Below, piece after piece: positions 20,227 through 28,226 of a DNA stretch of 64,000 bases. Made by a program: the position numbers and the translations under genes. Under the pieces are notes generated by a model that saw only the letters and a list, made by a program, of their open reading frames with translations, did no database searches and had not been told where the DNA came from. This DNA is from Streptomyces fildesensis (GTDB taxonomy: Bacteria; Actinomycetota; Actinomycetes; Streptomycetales; Streptomycetaceae), in the NCBI RefSeq assembly GCF_016107395.1, contig NZ_JAAIKO010000010.1:120959-184958 (forward strand). The letters are read 5' to 3'. Positions within the stretch are counted from its first letter, which is position 1. The number at the start of each line of letters is the position of its first letter.

Positions 20227-21132
20227 CTAGGAGTGACCCAGCTCCTCCGCCGGCGTCGACTCCTCCACCGACCCATGCCGATCCGGATGCAGCACCAGCG
20301 GATCCACCTCATTGATCTCGTCAAGAGTCATCGGCGCCGGCACCGGCGGCTTCGGCATCACCGCCGCCTCCGAGTGACCCCCGCACCCGTACCCGAGCGA
20401 CACGACACGCCCGTCCGCCGGCGAGAACTCGTTCGCGCAGATGCCGAACGCCTGCCGCAGCGAGCCCGCGATCGGGACGAAGAAGCCGCAGCTGAGGCAG
20501 TTGGCCGGGGCCGCCTGGGCCATCGGCGTCTTGGGGCCGAACTCTTCCTCCCAGCGGTCGGCCGCGGCGTGCAGGCCGAACCGCGAGAGGACACGCCGGC
20601 GGCCCATCCCGATTTCCCCGGCGATCGCGCCGATGCTGCCGATCGCGGGAAGCGCGGCCGCAGGGCCGGACAGCTCGGCGTCCTCGGCCTCGACGACGTC
20701 GGCGAGCTCCTCCGACACCACGGAGTTCGGCAGCGGCGCGTCCTCGCCGCTCCATCCGGGTTCGAGACGGAGATCGTCGGACTCGGTCGGCAGCAGGTCG
20801 CCGGGCCCCATGTCACCCGGCCGGAGCCGCTCGCTCCACGGCACCCACTCGGGGGCCAGGATCGAGTCGTCGCCGGGCAGCAGCACGGTCTCGTCGATGG
20901 TGATGTTCTTGGCGCGCGAGGCCCGCGTGAGCGTCGTGGCCCAGCGCCACCCGCGGTACGCGGGTTCCTTGCAGGCGAAATAGTGAGTGACGACGCGGTC
21001 GCCCTCGGCGACGACGCCAAGATGCTCGCCGACCGATTGCGGCCCGGCGGCCTCCTCGGTCACAGCCAGCGCGACATCGACCGCCTCGGCGCACAGGCGG
21101 TCTGGGGTACGGCTTCGCATCGCAGCACTCAC
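20227..21132 (-). CDS. DUF3027 family protein with a C-terminal Cys cluster
   Basis: 301 residues from a GTG (MSAAMRSRTPDRLCAEAV). The N-terminal half has HYFACKEPAYRGWRW and VLLPGDDSILAPEWVPW. The C-terminal half has LSCGFFVPIAG, GICANEFSPADG and GYGCGGHSE, an arrangement of Cys and His that could hold a metal. I recall this as DUF3027, conserved in actinobacteria, function unknown. No membrane segment. Its TAG stop directly abuts hairpin repeat copy A. It diverges from an MFS gene. Confidence 0.75.
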   Translation of the reverse strand: MSAAMRSRTPDRLCAEAVDVALAVTEEAAGPQSVGEHLGVVAEGDRVVTHYFACKEPAYRGWRWATTLTRASRAKNITIDETVLLPGDDSILAPEWVPWSERLRPGDMGPGDLLPTESDDLRLEPGWSGEDAPLPNSVVSEELADVVEAEDAELSGPAAALPAIGSIGAIAGEIGMGRRRVLSRFGLHAAADRWEEEFGPKTPMAQAAPANCLSCGFFVPIAGSLRQAFGICANEFSPADGRVVSLGYGCGGHSEAAVMPKPPVPAPMTLDEINEVDPLVLHPDRHGSVEESTPAEELGHS

Positions 21133-21347
21133 AAGAATCGATTCTCTCCGTTACGCCGTCTCACGTGTGCGCCGCCGGAAGCGGGCGGGGGCCAAAACGG
21201 AGCGGACCTGCGGACCGCGTCGACGCTTCTTTCCCTACCCGAACGACCTCGGGCGCACCTGTTGGCACCCATTCTGCGCGATCGCACGCTACCCGTGCGC
21301 ACCGCGTGCGCAAAGGAGGGGGTGACAGGCAGCTCATTTGGGGCAGG

Positions 21348-22778
21348 ATGGCCTTCGTGGCAAGCGTAGTGACGTCCGGCCCGGGGCCCCTCCGCAGGGC
21401 AGGACGCGCCCTGGTGAGCGCGGCGCGGCGGTCCGGTGGGGCCGTGCGCCGCCGCATTCGGCGGTCCACGCACGCCCACGGGGCGGGCGAGTCCGGACTC
21501 GCGAAACTGATCGAACTGCACGCGGTGAATTCTGCGGGCGACATGTTGATCACGATCGCTCTCGCCAGCACTGTGTTCTTTTCGGTACCGACCGGCGAGG
21601 CGCGCGGCCGGGTGGCGCTCTATCTTCTGGTCACGATGGCGCCATTCGCGTTGCTCGCGCCGGTGATCGGCCCGCTGCTGGACCGGATGACGCACGGCCG
21701 CCGGGCCGCCATGGCGATGGCGATGCTGGCGCGGGCGGTGCTCGCCTGGACGATGGCGTCGGTGGTGACGACGGCGGGCCTCGGCCTGTACCCGGCGGCG
21801 CTGGGCGTGCTCGTGGCGTCGAAGGCGTACGGCGTGGTGCGCAGCGCCGTCGTACCGAGACTCCTGCCAGGACAGACGACGCTGGTGAGGGCGAATTCGC
21901 GGGTCACGCTGGCCGGGCTGCTGGCGACGGCGATCGCGGCGCCGATCGGCGCCGGGCTGCACATGATCGGGCCGCAGTGGCCGCTGTACGGGGCGTTCGT
22001 GGTGTTCGCGGGCGGGGCGCTGCTGTCGATGTCGCTGCCGCACAAGGTGGACTCGGCGAAGGGCGAGGCGAAGGCGCGGTTCGCCGAGCTGCGGGCCGCC
22101 GACACGGGCGGTGCCGGCGACGGCATCGACACGCCCGGCGCCGGCCTGCCGGGCGACGGGCTGCGCGGGCCAGGACGCAAGCCGGGGCTGCTGGGCGTCG
22201 GATCGTCCGTGCTGCACGCGCTGCAGGCCAATTCCGGGCTGCGCGCGCTGTCCGGCTTCCTGACGATGTTCCTGGCGTTCCTGCTGCGCGAGCACCCGTT
22301 CAGCGGACTGACGCCGGCGTTCTCGCTGGGCATGGTGGCGGTCGCGGCGGGCGCGGGCAACGCGCTGGGGACCGCGCTCGGGGCGTGGCTGAAGTCCCGC
22401 GGCCCGGAGATCATCATCGCGATGGCGCTGATCGGCGCGCTCGCGGCGACGACGGTCGCCGCGCTGATGTACGGCACGGTGACGGTCGCGGCGGTCGCGG
22501 CGGTGGCCGGTATCGCTCAGGCGCTGAGCAAGCTGTCGCTGGACGCGCTCATCCAGCGCGACGTCCCCGAAGAGGTCAGGACGTCGGCGTTCGCCCGTTC
22601 GGAGACCGCCCTGCAACTGTCATGGGTCGTCGGCGGCGGGCTCGGGATACTGCTGCCGCTGATCGGTTCGCTGGGGATGGCGGTGGCGGCCGGCCTGGTG
22701 CTGGTGGGCTTCGTCCTGTCGGTCCGCGGCCTGATGGGCGCGGCCCGCCGCGGAACGGCCCGCCCGCGCGTGGCGTGA
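21348..22778 (+). CDS. MFS-type membrane transporter
   Basis: 476 residues if started at the ATG giving MAFVASVVTSGPGPLRRAG; a GTG three codons later is equally possible. The first 55 residues are basic (RRSGGAVRRRIRRSTHAHG) and cytoplasmic. They are followed by about 10-12 hydrophobic segments and the loop LDRMTHGRRAAMAMA. No known drug-pump signature stands out. Substrate is unknown. A 143-bp gap with tandem repeats separates it from the DUF2771-mqnB-mqnD run. Confidence 0.8.
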   Translation: MAFVASVVTSGPGPLRRAGRALVSAARRSGGAVRRRIRRSTHAHGAGESGLAKLIELHAVNSAGDMLITIALASTVFFSVPTGEARGRVALYLLVTMAPFALLAPVIGPLLDRMTHGRRAAMAMAMLARAVLAWTMASVVTTAGLGLYPAALGVLVASKAYGVVRSAVVPRLLPGQTTLVRANSRVTLAGLLATAIAAPIGAGLHMIGPQWPLYGAFVVFAGGALLSMSLPHKVDSAKGEAKARFAELRAADTGGAGDGIDTPGAGLPGDGLRGPGRKPGLLGVGSSVLHALQANSGLRALSGFLTMFLAFLLREHPFSGLTPAFSLGMVAVAAGAGNALGTALGAWLKSRGPEIIIAMALIGALAATTVAALMYGTVTVAAVAAVAGIAQALSKLSLDALIQRDVPEEVRTSAFARSETALQLSWVVGGGLGILLPLIGSLGMAVAAGLVLVGFVLSVRGLMGAARRGTARPRVA

Positions 22779-22807
22779 CGCACCGACGGCCGGACGGCCC
22801 GCCGCAC

Positions 22808-22866
22808 GACCTCCCGTGCCACCTCCCGCCGCGCGACCTCCCGCCGCGCGACCTCCCGCGGCGCGA
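22808..22866. repeat. Short tandem repeat ACCTCCCGCCGCGCG
   Basis: Four imperfect copies of a 15-base unit (ACCTCCCGCCGCGCG and variants) lie between the MFS gene and the DUF2771 gene. No regulatory role can be inferred. Confidence 0.6.
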
Positions 22867-22921
22867 CGCCACGCCGTACCCCCGCGCGGCGGGAAGCCGA
22901 CCGCCCGGTAGCCTCACCTCC

Positions 22922-23413
22922 ATGAGCATTCGCCGCGCTGCCGCCGCCCTCGGTGCCGTGTCCCTCGGGCTGGTCCTCCTCACCGCTTGTGAGAAGCCGA
23001 CCCCGCTGGCGACCGTGACCGTGGGCACCAAGACCGTGACCACCGAGGCCACTGACAAGTGCTACGCCAAGGGCAAGAAGCTGCCGAGCGCGATCTTCAT
23101 CGCGTGCCTGAGCGCCGCCCCCAAGCACACGATCAAGGTCAAGCCGGGTGAGAAGATCCGGGTCGGCGTCGACCCGTCCATCGGTGAGAAGGGCTGGCTG
23201 ATCGCCTCGGGCGTGAACCAGAAGACGGACGTCCTGAAGGACGAGACGTACTGGACGCTCACCGAGTCCGCCGGGATCTTCACGGTCAGCGACCCGCAGA
23301 CCGGCAGCTCGATGCCGCTCAAGAACGCCACGCTGAACATCGTCGGCAGTTCCGACGCCACTGCCGACAACGTCTTCGGTGTCTGGCAGTTCAAGCTGGA
23401 GAAGGCCGCATAG
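22922..23413 (+). CDS. DUF2771 family lipoprotein
   Basis: 163 residues, ATG start MSIRRAAAALGAVSLGL. A lipoprotein signal ends in the lipobox LLTAC, with Cys about residue 22. The mature part has two further Cys (DKCYAKGK and FIACLSAAP) that could form a disulfide, and a compact beta-rich domain. Family name from memory: DUF2771, actinobacterial. TAGCCT seven bases before the ATG suggests a leaderless message. It lies 13 bases before mqnB and may share its transcript, which would put an outer-face lipoprotein with menaquinone genes; any functional link is unproven. Confidence 0.75.
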   Translation: MSIRRAAAALGAVSLGLVLLTACEKPTPLATVTVGTKTVTTEATDKCYAKGKKLPSAIFIACLSAAPKHTIKVKPGEKIRVGVDPSIGEKGWLIASGVNQKTDVLKDETYWTLTESAGIFTVSDPQTGSSMPLKNATLNIVGSSDATADNVFGVWQFKLEKAA

Positions 23414-23426
23414 CGGGTCCGCGGAG

Positions 23427-24089
23427 ATGCGTCTGCTGGTGGTGACCGCGGTGGCGGCGGAACGGGATGCCGTGACCGCGGGACTGTGCGCGGCCGCGCA
23501 CCCCGCGGTGCACTGCGACGTGATCGCCGCAGGAGTCGGCCCGGCCGCCGCGGCGGCCGGCACGGCCACCGCGCTGGCCTCGGCGGACTCCCCGTACGAC
23601 CTGGTGGTCTCCGCCGGGATCGGCGGCGGCTTCCAGCCCGCCGCTCCCCTGGGGTCGGTGGCCGTCGCGGAGACCATCGTGGCTGCGGACCTGGGCGCGC
23701 AGACGCCCGACGGTTTCCTGCCCGTCGCGGAACTGGGCTTCGGAGTGAACGAGCACCGGCCGCCCGCCGCGCTGAGCGCGGCCGTGGCCCGGGCGCTGGG
23801 CGCGGTCCACGGACCGGTCCTGACGGTGTCCACGGTGACCGGAAGCGCCGAGCGGGCCGCCGAGCTGGCGGACCGCCATCCCGGTGCCGTCGTCGAGGCG
23901 ATGGAGGGGTTCGGCGTCGCGGAGGCCGCGGCGGCGCACCGCGTACCCGTGCTGGAGATCCGTACGGTGTCGAATCCGGTGGGCCCGCGCGACCGCGCGG
24001 CCTGGCGGATCGGGGCGGCGCTCGCCGCGCTGACCGGGGCTTTCGGGAAACTCCCGGCGGCGCTCGACGGTGAGGACCTGGGGACCTGA
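23427..24089 (+). CDS. mqnB: Futalosine hydrolase (MqnB)
   Basis: 220 residues, ATG start MRLLVVTAVAAERDAV with GCGGAG just upstream. It is a nucleoside-phosphorylase-fold hydrolase: SAGIGGGFQP, AMEGFGVAEAA (catalytic Glu region), and the C-terminal RTVSNPVGPRDRAAWRIGAAL. In the futalosine route to menaquinone it splits futalosine into dehypoxanthine futalosine and hypoxanthine. The start 16 codons upstream would overlap the lipoprotein end and is rejected. mqnD follows after one base. Confidence 0.9.
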   Translation: MRLLVVTAVAAERDAVTAGLCAAAHPAVHCDVIAAGVGPAAAAAGTATALASADSPYDLVVSAGIGGGFQPAAPLGSVAVAETIVAADLGAQTPDGFLPVAELGFGVNEHRPPAALSAAVARALGAVHGPVLTVSTVTGSAERAAELADRHPGAVVEAMEGFGVAEAAAAHRVPVLEIRTVSNPVGPRDRAAWRIGAALAALTGAFGKLPAALDGEDLGT

Positions 24090-24090
24090 C

Positions 24091-24927
24091 ATGAAGATCG
24101 CGTATTCGCCCTGCCCGAACGACACCTTCGTGTTCCACGCGTGGGCGCACGGCCTGGTGCCGGACGCGCCCGCCCTGGACGTGACGTTCGCGGACATCGA
24201 CATCACCAACACCCTGGCCGAGCAGGGCGCGGAGTGCGAGTACGACGTGCTGAAGGTGTCGTACGCCGTCCTGCCGTGGGTGCTGGACGAGTACGCGCTG
24301 CTGCCGTGCGGCGGCGCCCTGGGCCGCGGCTGCGGCCCGCTGGTGCTGACCCGCGACCCCATGAGCCTGGCCGGGAAGACCGTCGCGGTGCCGAGCGAGC
24401 GCTCGACGGCGTATCTGCTGTTCCGGCTGTGGGCGGCGGCCGAAGTGCCGGAGGGTATCGGCAAGGTCGTGGTCATGCCGTTCCACGAGATCATGCCCGC
24501 GGTGCGGGACGGCCGGGTCGACGCGGGCCTGGTCATCCACGAGGCGCGTTTCACGTACCAGCAGTACGGGCTGCACAAGCTCGCCGACATGGGCGAGCAC
24601 TGGGAGGACACCACCGGCCTGCCGATCCCGCTCGGCGCGATCATCGCCAAGCGGTCGCTGGGTGCCGAGCAGCTGAACGCGCTGGCGGACGCGATCCGGA
24701 CGTCGGTGCGGATGGCGTGGGACGACCCGGCGGCCTCGCGCGACTACGTGCTGGCCCACTCGCAGGAGATGGACCCGGCGGTCGCCGACCAGCACATCGG
24801 GCTCTATGTGAACGAGTTCACGGCCGACCTCGGTGAGGACGGCTACGCGGCGGTCCGCGGCCTGCTCACCCGCGCGGCGGCCGAGGGACTGGTACCGCCC
24901 CTCGGCCCCGACGCGCTGACGTTCTGA
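24091..24927 (+). CDS. mqnD: 1,4-dihydroxy-6-naphthoate synthase (MqnD)
   Basis: 278 residues, ATG start MKIAYSPCPNDTFVFHAW, the family N-terminus. It has a periplasmic-binding-protein-like fold and cyclises dehypoxanthine futalosine-derived intermediate to 1,4-dihydroxy-6-naphthoate, the step after MqnC. Further landmarks are SERSTAYLLFRLW and RVDAGLVIHEARFTYQQYGL, where the His is the proposed catalytic base. The gene starts one base after the mqnB stop, so the two are co-translated. mqnA and mqnC are not in the window. A MITE-like element lies 22 bases after the stop. Confidence 0.92.
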   Translation: MKIAYSPCPNDTFVFHAWAHGLVPDAPALDVTFADIDITNTLAEQGAECEYDVLKVSYAVLPWVLDEYALLPCGGALGRGCGPLVLTRDPMSLAGKTVAVPSERSTAYLLFRLWAAAEVPEGIGKVVVMPFHEIMPAVRDGRVDAGLVIHEARFTYQQYGLHKLADMGEHWEDTTGLPIPLGAIIAKRSLGAEQLNALADAIRTSVRMAWDDPAASRDYVLAHSQEMDPAVADQHIGLYVNEFTADLGEDGYAAVRGLLTRAAAEGLVPPLGPDALTF

Positions 24928-24949
24928 CGCCGCGAATCCCCCGCGACCC

Positions 24950-25130
24950 CTAGGGCGTGTTGCGAAAGTCCCGCCTGGCCCACGACGCCCGGCAAGCGCC
25001 CTCGCCGCGTTGTCCGGCTCGTCCACGTACGTCCAGTACGAGGACGACCCTCCGCCATGCGAGCGCACGCACCGGACGCCGTGGACCACGCCCTCCGGGC
25101 GAACGGCGCTACTTTCGCAACACGCCCTAG
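24950..25130. mobile_element. 181-bp MITE-like element with perfect 20-bp terminal inverted repeats
   Basis: CTAGGGCGTGTTGCGAAAGT (24950-24969) is the exact reverse complement of the right end (25111-25130). The inside has no open frame that looks like a protein and no transposase. If the ends are read as GGGCGTGTTGCG, TA or CTAG is repeated on both sides and may be the target duplication. The right end supplies the TAG stop codon of the cold-shock gene. The same termini are, from memory, common in streptomycete genomes and probably mobilised in trans by an IS transposase. Confidence 0.85.
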
Positions 25131-25510
25131 ACGTCCAACTGGTCGGCCACCGCGCGCAGCACGCCCGCGATCTTGTGGCCGTGGGTCTTCTCCGGGTACC
25201 GGCCCCGCTGCAGCGAGCGCGCCACCTCCTCCAGGAGCGTGGTGAGGTCCTGGACGATCGGCAGCAGTTCGTCCGGCTTGCGGCGCTGCGCGGCCGCGAC
25301 GGACGGTGCGGGTTCGAGGAGCGTGACGGAGAGCGCCTGTTCGCCGCGCTGGCCGTTCACCACTCCGAACTCCACACGCTGACCGGGCTTGAGCGCGGCC
25401 ACCCCGTCGGGCAGCACCGACGAGTGCACGAAGACGTCGCCGCCGTCATCGCGGGAGAGGAAGCCGAAGCCCTTCTCGCTGTTGAACCACTTGACCTTGC
25501 CGGTAGGCAC
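25127..25510 (-). CDS. Cold-shock domain protein with C-terminal extension
   Basis: 127 residues from a GTG (MPTGKVKWFNSEKGFGFL) with GAGGTCGG upstream; an ATG six codons earlier is possible. The cold-shock domain occupies about residues 1-67, with RNP1 KGFGFL and RNP2 DVFVHSS. A helical extension of 60 residues (RRKPDELLPIVQDLTTLLEEV ... AVADQLDV) is typical of the long actinobacterial form. It binds single-stranded RNA or DNA. The stop codon TAG lies within the terminal repeat of the adjacent MITE-like element. The C-terminus still looks complete. Confidence 0.9.
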   Translation of the reverse strand: MPTGKVKWFNSEKGFGFLSRDDGGDVFVHSSVLPDGVAALKPGQRVEFGVVNGQRGEQALSVTLLEPAPSVAAAQRRKPDELLPIVQDLTTLLEEVARSLQRGRYPEKTHGHKIAGVLRAVADQLDV

Positions 25511-25677
25511 GTCCGACCTCGTCCTCATCGCTCGTAAAGCCCCCGAAAGGGCCCTGGATAGCAGTGCGGCAGGCCCGTCCTGGCCGGACCTGCTCGTGCT
25601 ACCAGCCTATTGGCCCGATGGCCCGTGACAAGACGCCGTGGTCCCCCATCTCTCTGGACCCGATCTACCCTGGTCGG

Positions 25678-25974
25678 GTGACCAACACACCTCACTCCCG
25701 GGGGACGACCCCCGCAACGTCCGAAACCCGCGGGGCGGGCGACGTCCTGGTGCGCGTCGGCGCGATCGTCTTCTTCGTGGGCGCCGTGAGCACGCTGGCC
25801 ACCATGGTTCCGCTGCTCCTCGGCACCGACCCGCTGCCGACGCCCGCGTACTTCGTGTCGATGCTGATGGGCGCCGGTCTGGCGCTCGCGCTCGGCGGGC
25901 TGCTGCGCTCCGCCCTCGCGCAGAAGCGCCGGGTCCAGGAGGCCAGGGAGGGTCAGGCGGCCGCCGGCGCGTAG
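25678..25974 (+). CDS. Small two-span membrane protein
   Basis: 98 residues from a GTG (MTNTPHSRGTTPATSETRG). Two hydrophobic segments (about 28-50 and 60-80) follow a polar N-terminus, and the C-terminus is charged (QKRRVQEAREG). TACCCT exactly six bases before the GTG and absence of a Shine-Dalgarno decide the start. The 3' end overlaps the convergent HAD gene by 22 bases. Not recognised beyond a conserved-membrane-protein look. Confidence 0.65.
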   Translation: MTNTPHSRGTTPATSETRGAGDVLVRVGAIVFFVGAVSTLATMVPLLLGTDPLPTPAYFVSMLMGAGLALALGGLLRSALAQKRRVQEAREGQAAAGA

Positions 25975-26594
25975 CCGGCGAACCAGGCGGGGAATTCGGT
26001 CAGGCTGTCCAGCACCACGTCCGCGCCCGCCGCCCGCAGCTCCGCGGCGTCGCACGGCCCGGTGGCGACGCCGACGGAGAGCGCGCCCGCGACACGGGCG
26101 CCGCGCACATCGCCCGTGTGGTCGCCCACATAGATCGAGGCGCCGTATTCGAGCAGCGCCTCCGCCTTGGCCTCGGCCCACAGCCAGCCGCGCACCTCGG
26201 CCTCGATGCCCAGGTGGTCCAGGTGCAGCCTGGCGTTGGGCTCGTACTTGGCCGTGACGACGACCGCCCGGCCGCCCGCCGCGCGCACCGCGTCGACGGA
26301 GGCACGGGCTCCGGGCAGCGCGGGCGTCGGTGCGATGGCGTAGTCCGGGTAGAGCGCGCGGAAGCGGTCGGCGGTCTCCGCGATGGCGTCGGCCGGGAAC
26401 CAGTGGGCGAGCTCCTGGTCGAGCGGCGGCCCGAGCCGGGTGACGACCAGCTCCGAGTCGATGAAGACTCCGGTCTCCGCGGACAGCCGGTCGAAGGCGG
26501 CCTTGATGCCGGGCCGGGAGTCGATGAGGGTCATGTCGAGGTCGAAGCCGACCGTGATCGTGGGGGTCCCGGGAACATGCGAAGCGGTAGTCAT
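25953..26594 (-). CDS. HAD-superfamily hydrolase (phosphoglycolate-phosphatase-like)
   Basis: 213 residues, ATG start MTTASHVPGTPTITVGF. Motif I is DLDMTLIDS (catalytic Asp pair), motif II is VVVTAKY, and motif IV is YVGDHTGDVRGARVAG. A small cap domain lies between I and II. The family removes phosphate from small metabolites; substrate unknown. GAGAAT six bases before the start may be a -10. It converges on the small membrane protein, with which it shares 22 bases. Confidence 0.85.
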   Translation of the reverse strand: MTTASHVPGTPTITVGFDLDMTLIDSRPGIKAAFDRLSAETGVFIDSELVVTRLGPPLDQELAHWFPADAIAETADRFRALYPDYAIAPTPALPGARASVDAVRAAGGRAVVVTAKYEPNARLHLDHLGIEAEVRGWLWAEAKAEALLEYGASIYVGDHTGDVRGARVAGALSVGVATGPCDAAELRAAGADVVLDSLTEFPAWFAGYAPAAA

Positions 26595-26817
26595 ACCGCC
26601 ATTCTCACCCCGCACCACCTGCACACCGAGCGAACCCCCAGCAGATCGATGTACCACACACCGATCAGCGCCCCGGGCACACACGGCGCGCGGCGCGAGC
26701 AGCCCGCGCGGGCCGTCGTACCCGCGCCCCCGCCGGAGGCGTCGGTCTCCCGCCGGCGGGAGCCGTCGCGGTACCTTCAACGGAGCGGTGGAGCCAGCGG
26801 TTTGGGCGGTGGGGCGG

Positions 26818-27690
26818 ATGGGTGTCGAGAGCGACCAGCTCGTGTTCGACTACTTGAGCCGGGTCGGTGACCTGGCACAGACGACGCTGCCCGCTGCCCA
26901 ACGGATGCGGCTCGTGGCGCAGTTGCGCCGCGACATCGACCGGGAGCGGGTCAGCACCTCGGGACCCGGGGCCGGGGACAGTCCGGCGGCCGTGCGGCGG
27001 ATCCTGGGGCGGCTGGGTTCGCCGGACGAAGTGGTGGAGGCCGCGGCCGGCCGGCCGCAGACACCGTCGGAGCAGCCCGCGTCCGTCCGGAAGGTCCCCC
27101 AGCAGCGGGACGACGCACCGGGCGAGCACGACTGGTGGAGCGTCGGAGCCCCGGCCGGGCGCCCGGGGGACGAGCTGACGGGGCTGCCCGGCATGACGGG
27201 CGGGGCGCACTTCGACTTCGACCTCGACGAGGAGGACGAAGAGGAGGAGGAAGCCGAGGCGCTCGAAGAGGAAGTGCTGGAAGAGGGCGTCGAGGAGGCC
27301 GCGCCACGCCGTCGGCTGCTGCGCCGGCGCCGCATCCGGGAAGTACGGGAACCGCTGGGGCGCGCCAACCCGATGCTGCTGCTGGCCGGCGCCCTGCTCG
27401 TGGCCGGTGCGGTGCTGGGCTCGTGGATTCCGCTGGGTCTGGGCTGGCTCGTCGCCTACTTCTCCCGCCGCCTGTCGCGCAACCAGGCGAAGTTCGCGGT
27501 CTTCGGCATCCCCGGCATGGCGGCGGCCGGCCTCCTCGTCTGGCTGTGGGGCCGGACCGCGGGCAAATGGGGCGAGCCCGTGCCCCAGGGCACGATGGGC
27601 CAGGCACTGCAGGACGGGCTTCCGGTGGTGGTCAGGGTGGCGGCGGTCGGTTCAGCGCTCTACGTCCTCTGGCGAAGCCGCCACATCTGA
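26818..27690 (+). CDS. Membrane protein with permease-prefix-like domain and acidic linker
   Basis: 290 residues from ATG (MGVESDQLVFDYLSRVGD); a GTG ten codons upstream is an alternative. Residues 1-70 (YLSRVGDLAQTTLPAAQRMR ... RILGRLGSPDEVVEAA) resemble the helical prefix seen in HAAS/permease-prefix proteins. A very acidic stretch follows (DLDEEDEEEEEAEALEEE, about residues 140-160), then a basic patch RRRLLRRRRIREVR and three hydrophobic segments to the C-terminus. The acidic-basic switch just before the membrane is unusual. Function unknown. Confidence 0.65.
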   Translation: MGVESDQLVFDYLSRVGDLAQTTLPAAQRMRLVAQLRRDIDRERVSTSGPGAGDSPAAVRRILGRLGSPDEVVEAAAGRPQTPSEQPASVRKVPQQRDDAPGEHDWWSVGAPAGRPGDELTGLPGMTGGAHFDFDLDEEDEEEEEAEALEEEVLEEGVEEAAPRRRLLRRRRIREVREPLGRANPMLLLAGALLVAGAVLGSWIPLGLGWLVAYFSRRLSRNQAKFAVFGIPGMAAAGLLVWLWGRTAGKWGEPVPQGTMGQALQDGLPVVVRVAAVGSALYVLWRSRHI

Positions 27691-27724
27691 CCTGCGGCCG
27701 GCTCCCTTCCAACGACCCGGCCTG

Positions 27725-28145
27725 CAGATTTCGCCTGCCGGCCGCGGGGTGAGCGTCCGCCCCACGGCGAGGGACAGGCACGCGGGGCGGGGGTGCGGGT
27801 ACGTCAGCGCCAGCGGCACCGTCACGCCTGCGGCGGGCTTTCCCCCACCCTCCCCCAACCTTCGGCCGGGGGTGCCCCCACCACCGCCGTCACGAATGCA
27901 CGCCACAGACACCACCCGCGCTCCCGCAGGGACGTCGGCCCCTGCCGCGCCGTTGCGCCTGCGGCGGACTTCGGGCGCCGGGCCGGACGGACCTGTTGTG
28001 GCGTGAGGGGGACGGGGCCACAGGGGGAGGGGTCCGAAATGCTGCCGTGTATGTGTGGGCCGCTGGGGGCACCCCCGGCCGAAGGTTGGGGGACCGTAAA
28101 CATACGATTTCGGACCCCTCCCCCGGAGGACCCGGCCCCCGGCAC
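27725..28145. repeat. Composite intergenic repeat (array 2), no gene seen
   Basis: From left to right: CGCCTGCGGCGG copies (near 27824 and 27953), the CCCTCCCCCAACCTTCGG repeat continuing to GCCGTCACGAATGCACG (27841-27945), then hairpin copy B. The organisation equals arrays 1 and 3. Confidence 0.8.
28034..28113 (+). repeat. Hairpin repeat, copy B (core)
   Basis: Core CCGAAATGCTGCCG ... CGATTTCGG. The inner stem is GTATGT/ACATAC, instead of CTATTT/AAATAG elsewhere. The outer stem GGGGGAGGGGTCCGAAAT pairs perfectly over 18 bases with its partner at 28105-28122. The loop holds the same extra repeat as copy A. Confidence 0.85.
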
Positions 28146-28184
28146 CACAACCACCCACCCGGGGGGACCGGTAATGTGGGACGG

Positions 28185-28226
28185 ATGACCACCGAGCAGC
28201 CCGGCCAGCCCGGCAGCCGACCGTGA
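28185..28226 (+). CDS. 13-codon leader ORF overlapping the next start
   Basis: ATG at 28185 encodes MTTEQPGQPGSRP and stops at TGA 28224-28226, overlapping the GTG start (28223) of the downstream gene as GTGA. TAATGT seven bases before the ATG has the -10 spacing seen at other leaderless genes in this window, so the mRNA may begin at this ATG. It may couple translation of the following gene. A lost reading frame joined to the next gene by frameshift is the alternative. Confidence 0.5.
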   Translation: MTTEQPGQPGSRP

